Part shown: piece after piece, positions 1 through 5,276 of the stretch
Numbering within the stretch: position 1 is the stretch's first letter
How the letters are laid out: every line of letters starts with the position of its first letter
From: Oscillospiraceae bacterium
GTDB taxonomy: Bacteria > Bacillota > Clostridia > Oscillospirales > Acutalibacteraceae
DNA: 5,939 nucleotides
Assembly: GCA_022508865.1 (NCBI GenBank)
Contig: JAFLUK010000092.1
Location: forward strand, 1 to 5,939
Direction of reading: 5' to 3'
The notes under the pieces: model-generated
Seen by the model: the letters and a program-made list of their open reading frames with translations, nothing else
What the model was told of the DNA's origin: nothing
Databases searched by the model: none
Made by a program: the position numbers and the translations under genes

Positions 1-1712
1 ATTTTAACACCCTCCATATCAGCCTTTGCTTTTTTGAGAGTTTTTTCAAAATCTGAATAGAAGCCGTCAAGAAGTTCAACCCATTCTCTGTCGCCGTGCT
101 CAACTATATCAAGATCTTCCTCCATTTGTGCAGTAAACTTAACATTTACAATTTTGGGGAATCTTTCCTTAAGAAGATTAACCATTGCCTCCCCAAGCTC
201 TGTGGGAACAAGAGTTTTAGATTCTCTCTTTACATATTCTCTACCTGTAATTGTGGAAATGGTAGCAGCATATGTAGACGGTCTGCCTATTCCGAATTCT
301 TCAAGAGCCTTGATTAATGAAGCTTCTGAAAATCTTGCAGGAGGCTGTGTAAAATGCTGGTTAGGTAGAATTTCTCTTACCTTAACAGGCATACCCTTTT
401 CAAGTGGGGGCAGCTGTTTTTCCTTTGTATTTTCAATATCGTTACTATCCGTATAGAGTGTTGTGTAACCGTCAAAATCAACTCTGTAGCCGGAAGCTTT
501 GAAGGTGTAGCCGTTTGCATCAATTTCTGCCTGAGTAGTCTTGTGAATACAATCAGCCATCTGGCTTGCCGTAAACCTTTCCCAAATCAGCTTGTACAAT
601 TTGTACTGCTCAATTGTAAGGCTGGACTTTACCTTATCAGGAGAAAGTGAAGGAATTGTAGGTCTGATTGCTTCGTGACCATCTTGTGCGTTTGAACGAG
701 ATTTAAAGAATCTTGGCTTTGGAGGTAAGTATGTTTCACCATAAAAACCTCTGATATAATGGGTAACCTCTGCAATTGCATCGTTAGAAATTCTTAAAGA
801 GTCTGTTCTCATATAGGTAATAAGACCGGTAGGACCGTAACCCTCAACATCAATACCTTCATACAGTTCCTGTGCAATTTTCATTGTTCTTCTGGACTGA
901 TAGCCCAGCTTACGGGAAGCCTCCTGTTGCAGTGTAGATGTAATAAACGGAGGATACGGTGATTTTTTGCGAGTACCGTTTCTTACCTTTGTTACAATAA
1001 AATCTGCATTTATTATATCTTCAAGGATTTTATCTGCTTCCTCTTTATTATTTATTTTTATCTTTTTGCCGTCCTGTCCTGTAGCCAAAGCAGCGCTGAA
1101 AATTTTTCTGCTTGACTTTGGAGACATTTTAGCATCTATTGACCAATATTCCTCAGGTTTAAATGCTCTGATTTCATTCTCTCTGTCAACAATAATCTTT
1201 AGTGCAACAGACTGAACTCTGCCGGCTGAAAGACCTCTTCTTATTTTTTGGCTCACAAAGGGGCTGAGTTTATAACCCACAAGTCTGTCCAGAATTCTTC
1301 TTGCCTGCTGGGCATTAACAAGGTCAATATCTATTGAACGGGGATTTGACATACCGTTCTTGACACCTGTTTTTGTAATTTCATTAAACTCAACTCTATT
1401 TTTGTCATCTAAATCAAGACCAAGAATATATGCCAGATGCCATGAAATTGCTTCTCCTTCTCGGTCAGGGTCAGTTGCAAGATATATTTCATCACTTGAA
1501 GAAGCTAATTTTTTCAGCTCATCAACAAGCTTTTCTTTTCCTTTAATTATTGCATATTTGGGAGCGTAGGAATTTTTAATATCCACAGCAAGCCTTGCCT
1601 TTGGCAGATCACGGATATGACCCATTGATGCAACAACATCAAAATCGCTTCCTAAATATTTTTTTATAGTTTTAGCCTTTGCAGGCGACTCAACTATTAC
1701 TAACTTTGACAT
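1..1712 (-). CDS. topA: DNA topoisomerase I (type IA), 3' end cut off by window edge
   Basis: Encodes 570 residues of bacterial topoisomerase I, which relaxes negative supercoils by nicking and passing single strands through a 5'-phosphotyrosine intermediate. The N-terminal TOPRIM domain starts MSKLVIVESPAKAKTI (Glu8 is the conserved acidic residue) and carries the metal-binding DPDREGEAI motif at about 81-89. RGLSAGRVQSVAL lies at about 159-171. The catalytic tyrosine is Tyr300 in YMRTDS. NAQDGHEAIRPT follows at roughly 340-352, and the QPPARFSEASLIKALEE block at about 456-472. The family is usually about 700 residues, so the missing part should be the C-terminal zinc-ribbon region. The ATG at 1712 is well supported: it opens the TOPRIM domain and has GGAGGA (1721-1726) 8 nt upstream. 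It lies downstream of dprA on the same strand, a common pairing in Firmicutes. Identification is essentially certain; only the C-terminus is unseen. Confidence 0.97.
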   Translation of the reverse strand, partial: MSKLVIVESPAKAKTIKKYLGSDFDVVASMGHIRDLPKARLAVDIKNSYAPKYAIIKGKEKLVDELKKLASSSDEIYLATDPDREGEAISWHLAYILGLDLDDKNRVEFNEITKTGVKNGMSNPRSIDIDLVNAQQARRILDRLVGYKLSPFVSQKIRRGLSAGRVQSVALKIIVDRENEIRAFKPEEYWSIDAKMSPKSSRKIFSAALATGQDGKKIKINNKEEADKILEDIINADFIVTKVRNGTRKKSPYPPFITSTLQQEASRKLGYQSRRTMKIAQELYEGIDVEGYGPTGLITYMRTDSLRISNDAIAEVTHYIRGFYGETYLPPKPRFFKSRSNAQDGHEAIRPTIPSLSPDKVKSSLTIEQYKLYKLIWERFTASQMADCIHKTTQAEIDANGYTFKASGYRVDFDGYTTLYTDSNDIENTKEKQLPPLEKGMPVKVREILPNQHFTQPPARFSEASLIKALEEFGIGRPSTYAATISTITGREYVKRESKTLVPTELGEAMVNLLKERFPKIVNVKFTAQMEEDLDIVEHGDREWVELLDGFYSDFEKTLKKAKADMEGVK

Positions 1713-1770
1713 TTTCTCTATCCTCCGATAGTGATTTTTGATTTAAAAATATTAACCATCTATATAATTT

Positions 1771-1800
1771 ACTATAATTCCTGTAATATTTCAATGATAA
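1771..1800 (-). promoter_or_regulatory. Possible sigma-A promoter for topA
   Basis: Within the AT-rich 143-bp gap between dprA and topA, the minus strand reads TATAGT (1771-1776, 5 of 6 to the -10 consensus) and TTATCA (1795-1800, 4 of 6 to -35), separated by 18 bp. An overlapping alternative uses TTGAAA (1789-1794) with a weaker TAAATT -10. Either would give topA a 5' leader of roughly 50 nt. No strong terminator separates dprA from topA, so topA may also be transcribed by read-through. In such AT-rich DNA, chance matches are frequent, so the call is tentative. I see nothing else of note in this gap. Confidence 0.35.
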
Positions 1801-1855
1801 AATTAAAATTATTCAAAATATATTTTTAATATTAAGGAAAACAATGATTGAATAA

Positions 1856-3028
1856 TCATTTAATTTTGTACATTCTTCCTGGTAAATTGACAATAAGACC
1901 GTTTAATTCGAGATTTGTAAGTATTCTTGTAATTTTAAATACAGGTAAGCCTGATTTCAGAGAGATTTCATCAATATGAATTGGTGTGCTGTTAATAATA
2001 TGGTATATCTTATTCTCATCTTCATTAAGTGAAACATCATATCTGTGTCCCTTGATAAATTCTTTTTCTGATTTTTCAGAAGATTTCTTAGCAGGGATTT
2101 TTAAAAACTGACTATCAGGAATATCATATTCATCATCTTCATATACTTCAAGGCTCTTATATTCATTATAATACCTTAATATATCAGTATATGTTGTAAC
2201 AGGCTCAGCGCCGTCTTTAATAAGTTCGTTTGAACCAATTGAGCTTACACTGTTAATGTTTGCCATAACAGCAAAAATATCCTTGCCCTGTATACCTGCA
2301 TATTCAGCTGTAACCAATGCACCGCTTTTCTTGCCTGCTTCCACCACAAGTACTCCCTTTGACAGACCTGAAATAAGTCTGTTTCTTGAAATAAAATGAT
2401 GCGGCAAAGGCTCAGTTCCGGGAGGATATTCCGTTAAAAGGCAGCCTCTTCGGGTAATGGCCTTCCTCATTGGTTCTGACTTTGTAAGATATGGATAATC
2501 AATACCGCAACCAAGTACACAAATTGTAATACCATCAGCATTTAGTACGCCTGTATGAGCAGAACTGTCGATACCAAGGGCACCGCCACTGACTATTGTC
2601 ACCTTGCATTTTGCTAAATTATACGACAAACTATAAGCTACCTTTTTACCGTATGCAGATGCCTTTCTTGTTCCAACAACACCTATCGTTAAAAGATTGT
2701 CTACTCTTGGAAGATATCCTGAAATATACAGAACAGCAGGTGGGCTGTCTATATTCCTTAAGCAACTTGGATACCGTTCGTTATCAATAGGTATAATCTG
2801 ATAGCCAAACGAATTACAGGTATTTATAATTTCATCGGCAGCTTCAATGGAGGTAGACAACAGTCTTTCCAATTCTTTTTCTGTAAAAATACAGCAAAAT
2901 CTCCATTCAAACTCTTTACCCATATAAAACAGTGAGATATCCTCATATATTTGGTATAGCTTTTTTATTTTAATATTATCAAAGCCCAGCGCAAGACTAA
3001 GCCAAATCCAATATCGACTGTTATTCAT
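1856..3028 (-). CDS. dprA: DNA-processing protein DprA (Smf family)
   Basis: DprA binds incoming single-stranded DNA in the cytoplasm during natural transformation and helps load RecA. The gene is also kept in many bacteria not known to be competent. The 390-residue product has the full family layout: a helical N-terminal region (about 1-75), the Rossmann-like DNA-processing domain (about 80-285), and a C-terminal winged-helix domain (about 333-390). Visible motifs are GVVGTRKAS (116-124), SGGALGIDSSAH (147-158), VLGCGIDYPY (171-180), RNRLISGLS (215-223), VVEAGKKSGALVTAEYA (228-244) and SIGSNELIKDGA (263-274). An acidic/lysine-rich linker at about 292-330 separates the two domains. Its ATG (3028) lies inside the end of the upstream methyltransferase gene, with an 8-nt overlap and no clear Shine-Dalgarno, which suggests translational coupling. 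Two positions usually held by proline differ here: FIxRNR instead of FPxRNR, and FAVMAN instead of FAVPG. Confidence 0.96.
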   Translation of the reverse strand: MNNSRYWIWLSLALGFDNIKIKKLYQIYEDISLFYMGKEFEWRFCCIFTEKELERLLSTSIEAADEIINTCNSFGYQIIPIDNERYPSCLRNIDSPPAVLYISGYLPRVDNLLTIGVVGTRKASAYGKKVAYSLSYNLAKCKVTIVSGGALGIDSSAHTGVLNADGITICVLGCGIDYPYLTKSEPMRKAITRRGCLLTEYPPGTEPLPHHFISRNRLISGLSKGVLVVEAGKKSGALVTAEYAGIQGKDIFAVMANINSVSSIGSNELIKDGAEPVTTYTDILRYYNEYKSLEVYEDDEYDIPDSQFLKIPAKKSSEKSEKEFIKGHRYDVSLNEDENKIYHIINSTPIHIDEISLKSGLPVFKITRILTNLELNGLIVNLPGRMYKIK

Positions 3029-3815
3029 TATCAGACATTTCCCAAAGAATTATACTTGCTGCCACACCTGCATTAAGTGAATCAATTTTCCCTTTCATTG
3101 GAATAATTATCTGTTCATTACAGGATTTAACAGCTGCAGGAGTAAGTCCGTTTGCTTCATTACCAATAGCCACAAGGCAATTTCCCGAGAAATCTGCATC
3201 ATTGACGCTTTTTGCTTCATCGGTCAGGCACGCAGCAAAAGACCTGCCGTAATTATTATATGTATCCTTAATAAATCTTGCGGGAGAATCTATCAAATAG
3301 AAAGGAACTCTGAAAATTGCTCCCATACTGCCTCTTACAACCTTGGGGCTATATACATCACAAGAGTCCTTTGAAATGAAAACTCCGTCAATTGCAAAGG
3401 CTTCTGCTGTTCGGAGCACAGTAGAAACATTTTCAGGGTTTTGAACATTTTCTAAAAGTATAAACTTTCCACCACTCTCAATTTTATCAAGATAGTCTTT
3501 TTTGTCAAGTGTTTTCAACACCAATAAAACACCCTGTGGTGTCTTTGTGTCAGAAAGCACACTGAAAATGCTGTCGGGAATCACTATTGATTCAGCAGAT
3601 TTACACTCCAGACGTTCAGATAGTTCAATATTCTTGGTATAAAATTTTTCCGAACAGAGAAAAATGTCAATTTTAGTATCAGAAAGAAGAATATCCTGAC
3701 AAATTCTCAATCCTTCTGCCACAAACTGACCTGATTTTTCTCTATATTTTTTCTGTTTTACCAGCTTATGTATGTGCTTAAGAGTGTTATTTTCTCTGCT
3801 TTTGACAAATTTCAT
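3021..3815 (-). CDS. SpoU/TrmH-family RNA 2'-O-ribose methyltransferase
   Basis: A 264-residue SPOUT-class enzyme expected to transfer a methyl group from S-adenosylmethionine to a ribose 2'-OH in tRNA or rRNA; the exact target cannot be read from the sequence. The N-terminal substrate-binding region opens MKFVKSRENNTLKHI and continues KKYREKSGQFVAEG, typical of TrmH/RlmB-like proteins. The catalytic knot domain shows motif 1 LENVQNPENVSTVLRTAEAF (121-140, with Asn129 and Arg135), motif 2 VAIGNEANGL (215-224), and motif 3 IIIPMKGKIDSLNAGVAAS (236-254, with Ser246 and Asn248). The frame stays open to an ATG at 3875, but that codon lies within a terminator hairpin and adds residues the family lacks. 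The start at 3815, with a modest TTGGGG/AGGA region just upstream, fits the family length. It follows rplT and overlaps dprA by 8 nt. Confidence 0.92.
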   Translation of the reverse strand: MKFVKSRENNTLKHIHKLVKQKKYREKSGQFVAEGLRICQDILLSDTKIDIFLCSEKFYTKNIELSERLECKSAESIVIPDSIFSVLSDTKTPQGVLLVLKTLDKKDYLDKIESGGKFILLENVQNPENVSTVLRTAEAFAIDGVFISKDSCDVYSPKVVRGSMGAIFRVPFYLIDSPARFIKDTYNNYGRSFAACLTDEAKSVNDADFSGNCLVAIGNEANGLTPAAVKSCNEQIIIPMKGKIDSLNAGVAASIILWEMSDNE

Positions 3816-3839
3816 TCCTATACCCCAATTATCCAATAA

Positions 3840-3873
3840 ATAGTAAAAGCGTTTGAGGTTTATCCTCAAACGC
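3840..3873 (-). terminator. Intrinsic terminator of the infC-rpmI-rplT operon
   Basis: On the minus strand GCGTTTGAGG (3873-3864) and CCTCAAACGC (3858-3849) form a perfect 10-bp stem around a 5-nt ATAAA loop, followed at once by the T-rich run TTTTACTATTT. It begins 7 nt after the rplT stop codon, the expected place for the end of the ribosomal-protein operon. Only about 33 bp separate the stem from the methyltransferase start, too little for an obvious independent promoter. Downstream expression therefore probably depends on read-through or on a promoter inside rplT. Confidence 0.88.
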
Positions 3874-3880
3874 ATAGTAC

Positions 3881-4231
3881 TTAAGCTTTTGTAACTTTTT
3901 CTACAAGACTTGTAAATGCAGCAGGATCTGCAATTGCAATCTCTGAAAGCATCTTTCTGTTAAGGTCAATACCTGCCTTCTTAAGGCCGTTCATAAATGT
4001 GCTGTAGTTAGTGCCGTTAGCCTTGCAAGCAGCAGAAATTCTTGTAATCCAAAGCTTTCTGAAATCTCTCTTCTTCTGCTTACGGCCAATATATGCATAG
4101 TTACCTGATTTCATAACCTGCTGTTTAGCCATCTTAAAGTGCTTACTCTTTGCACCAAAGTAGCCCTTAGCAAGCTTTAATGTTTTATTTCTTCTCTTGC
4201 GAGTCATCATCGCGCCTTTTACACGAGCCAT
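3881..4231 (-). CDS. rplT: 50S ribosomal protein L20
   Basis: L20 binds 23S rRNA early in assembly of the large subunit and is required for its in vitro reconstitution. In B. subtilis it also represses its own operon by binding the infC leader. The 116-residue product has the usual length and conserved sequence: MARVKGAMMTRKRRNKTLKL at the N-terminus (the basic extension that penetrates rRNA), LAKGYFGAKSKHFKMAKQQV (20-39), and the signature KKRDFRKLWITRISAA (53-68), where Ser66 replaces the more usual Asn. The globular C-terminal part contains FMNGLKKAGIDLNRK (79-93) and ADPAAFTSLVEK (101-112). The ATG is preceded by GGAGGT (4240-4245) at 8-nt spacing. It is the last gene of infC-rpmI-rplT, 57 nt after rpmI, and is followed by a terminator. 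Confidence 0.98.
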   Translation of the reverse strand: MARVKGAMMTRKRRNKTLKLAKGYFGAKSKHFKMAKQQVMKSGNYAYIGRKQKKRDFRKLWITRISAACKANGTNYSTFMNGLKKAGIDLNRKMLSEIAIADPAAFTSLVEKVTKA

Positions 4232-4288
4232 TATATATTACCTCCGTTAATCACTAAATTAAATTTAAAAACCAAATACAAATATAAA

Positions 4289-4486
4289 TTATTTGTAAGG
4301 AATGAGTCTTTTGATCTGAGCTGTGTTTGTCTTGTCAGCAACACATGTCTGTCTGAGACCTCTTTTACGCTTTGTAGTCTTTTTATTTAAGATGTGACTT
4401 TTGTTAGCGTGTGCACGGATAACTTTACCATTCTTAGAAAGTTTAAATCTTTTCTTAGCACCACTATGTGTTTTAATCTTTCCCAT
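4289..4486 (-). CDS. rpmI: 50S ribosomal protein L35
   Basis: A 65-residue, very basic protein of the large ribosomal subunit. The sequence starts MGKIKTHSGAKKRFKLSKNG, the conserved L35 N-terminus (the family motif is K-x-K-T-x-x-x-x-x-K-R-F), continues with HANKSHILNKKTTKRKRGLR (36-55), and ends KRLIPYK, all as expected. Length is normal. A good ribosome binding site, GGAGGA (4495-4500), lies 8 nt before the ATG. It sits 21 nt after infC and 57 nt before rplT, the standard bacterial order, so it should share their transcript and control. Confidence 0.98.
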   Translation of the reverse strand: MGKIKTHSGAKKRFKLSKNGKVIRAHANKSHILNKKTTKRKRGLRQTCVADKTNTAQIKRLIPYK

Positions 4487-4507
4487 TATGAAAATCCTCC
4501 TTAAAAA

Positions 4508-5026
4508 TTACTTATTTGGCTTTGGGGCAATAAACATTAGCATATTTCTGCCCTCAAGCTTTGCCGGTTTTTCGATAACAGCAACGTCCTGACATGCTTC
4601 GGCAAATCTTTGCATTGTGTTATATCCCTGCTCGGGATGTCCCATTTCTCTGCCTCTGAAGCGTATTGAAACCTTAACCTTATCGCCCTTTTTAATGAAC
4701 TTCAAAGCGTTGTTAAGCTTTGTGTTGAAGTCGTGCACATCAATATTAAGTGACAGACGTACTTCCTTGATATCAACAGTGTGTTGATTTTTTCTTGCTT
4801 CTTTTTCTCTCTTTGCCTGTTCAAAACGATATTTTCCGTAGTCCATAATTTTGCATACAGGTGGTTTTGCCTGTGGAGCAATCTTAACTAAATCAAGATT
4901 TTTCTCATCTGCCAGAACTAATGCATCCTCTGCAGACATAATACCTAACTGACCACCGTCGGCAGCTATTACTCTTACTTCTTTATCACGGACTTCTTCG
5001 TTGATTTGTAGTTTCTTGTTGCTGAT
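4508..5026 (-). CDS. infC: Translation initiation factor IF-3, probable ATC start
   Basis: IF-3 binds the 30S subunit, keeps it apart from 50S, and rejects non-AUG start codons and wrong initiator tRNA. The 172-residue product begins (M)SNKKLQINEEVRDKEVRV. It shows the N-domain (about 1-77), the family signature KIMDYGKYRFEQ (59-70) leading into a charged linker helix (to about 81), and the C-domain with KEVRLSLNI (87-95), RFRGREMGHPEQG (122-134) and MFIAPK (164-169). The in-frame ATG at 5047 lacks a Shine-Dalgarno and lies just after the attenuator T-tract. GGGGGTG (5034-5040) instead sits 7 nt before an in-frame ATC at 5026, where family homology starts. Rare AUU/AUC-type starts in infC are well known and let IF-3 repress its own translation. 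The protein identity is certain and the ATC start very likely. Confidence 0.96.
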   Translation of the reverse strand: MSNKKLQINEEVRDKEVRVIAADGGQLGIMSAEDALVLADEKNLDLVKIAPQAKPPVCKIMDYGKYRFEQAKREKEARKNQHTVDIKEVRLSLNIDVHDFNTKLNNALKFIKKGDKVKVSIRFRGREMGHPEQGYNTMQRFAEACQDVAVIEKPAKLEGRNMLMFIAPKPNK

Positions 5027-5033
5027 TGTCGAG

Positions 5034-5040
5034 CACCCCC
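5034..5040 (-). promoter_or_regulatory. Shine-Dalgarno that fixes the infC ATC start
   Basis: GGGGGTG on the minus strand pairs with the anti-Shine-Dalgarno core over 7 bases, allowing one G-U pair where the consensus has A. It is 7 nt from the ATC at 5026-5024, an optimal distance. It lies inside the frame that would start at the ATG at 5047, so it cannot serve that codon. The strong site may offset the poor start codon. Confidence 0.8.
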
Positions 5041-5050
5041 AAAGCATATT

Positions 5051-5080
5051 AAAAAAAGCAGACAGATAAACTCCGTCCGC
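5051..5080 (-). terminator. Attenuator terminator in the infC leader
   Basis: On the minus strand GCGGACGGA (5080-5072) pairs with TCTGTCTGC (5066-5058) as a 9-bp stem with three G-U pairs and a GTTTA loop, followed directly by seven T residues (5057-5051). It lies between the promoter and infC, so it can only act as a conditional terminator. Its 5' arm is also complementary to an upstream leader segment (5131-5124), the mark of attenuation. Confidence 0.88.
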
Positions 5081-5178
5081 TTACAATACGCAAAATGATA
5101 CATAATCATCAGTATTGACCCGTGCAGACGGCACCCCACAGGTGAAAGCATTACTGCCTTTCTTTCTTTTACTTGGTT

Positions 5179-5207
5179 ATTATATAAAATCATTTGCGTT
5201 TTGTCAA
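5179..5207 (-). promoter_or_regulatory. Consensus sigma-A promoter of the infC-rpmI-rplT operon
   Basis: The minus strand carries TTGACA (5202-5207) and TATAAT (5179-5184), perfect matches to both hexamers, with the ideal 17-bp spacer. Transcription should start near 5172. A promoter this strong is expected for a ribosomal-protein operon, whose output would then be set by the leader attenuator and by IF-3 autoregulation. Confidence 0.93.
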
Positions 5208-5216
5208 GTATTTATT

Positions 5217-5245
5217 TTGACTTTTTTTAACTATTTTGATAGAAT
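5217..5245 (+). promoter_or_regulatory. Sigma-A promoter of the CPBP membrane protein gene
   Basis: TTGACT (5217-5222) and TAGAAT (5240-5245) each match consensus at 5 of 6 positions with a 17-bp spacer, and a TG dinucleotide one base before the -10 box makes it an extended -10. The start should fall near 5252, leaving a leader of about 25 nt with AGAGGT (5265-5270) 6 nt before the ATG. Its -35 box is 9 bp from that of the divergent infC promoter. Confidence 0.8.
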
Positions 5246-5276
5246 ATAAACAATTAATCTGTACAGAGGTAAATAT

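Larger units (their letters stand above)
5027..5172 (-). ncRNA. infC leader, probable L20-type autogenous attenuator
   Basis: This is the untranslated leader, about 145 nt, from the predicted transcription start to infC. It has two exclusive folds. In the antiterminated fold CCGTCTGC (5131-5124) pairs with GCGGACGG (5080-5073). Inside that, CAATAC (5117-5112) pairs with GTATTG (5089-5084), and inside that ATGAT (5109-5105) pairs with ATCAT (5099-5095) around a TATGT loop. In the terminated fold GCGGACGG is released into the terminator at 5051-5080. A small GTGC/GCAC hairpin (5134-5131 with 5125-5122) could compete for the antiterminator arm, and CACC/GGTG (5144-5141 with 5135-5132) forms another local hairpin. 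In B. subtilis, L20 binding to the leader of the same operon causes premature termination. By analogy L20 is the likely ligand, but I cannot confirm the binding site from sequence alone. Confidence 0.75.

Noticed and set aside
96..1569. Several plus-strand open frames of about 70-100 codons.
   Set aside because: All lie opposite topA, whose frame has every conserved motif; they resemble no family and are antisense shadows.
1843..1860. Perfect 7-bp inverted repeat (AATGATT/AATCATT, 4-nt loop) over the dprA stop codon.
   Set aside because: The stem has a single G-C pair and only a broken T-tract follows, so it is too weak to call a terminator; such repeats are expected in AT-rich DNA.
2596..2790. 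Plus-strand frame of 64 codons opposite dprA.
   Set aside because: Antisense to the conserved Rossmann domain of DprA, with no ribosome binding site or recognisable content.
3816..3848. GATAAT just before the methyltransferase start as a possible -10 box.
   Set aside because: No acceptable -35 lies 16-19 bp upstream, and the start would fall so close to the ATG that no ribosome binding site would remain.
4278..4296. 6-bp inverted repeat ACAAAT/ATTTGT at the end of rpmI.
   Set aside because: AT-rich, short, with no T-tract, and lying within an operon that must continue into rplT.
4401..4592. Plus-strand frame of 63 codons opposite rpmI and the end of infC.
   Set aside because: It is antisense to two highly conserved genes and their ribosome binding site; no independent support.
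4975..5193. A 72-codon minus-strand frame crossing the infC leader, with an ATG near 5155 after an AAGG-like stretch.
   Set aside because: It runs through the antiterminator and terminator and into infC out of frame; the composition is unlike a real protein and the bases are explained by RNA structure.
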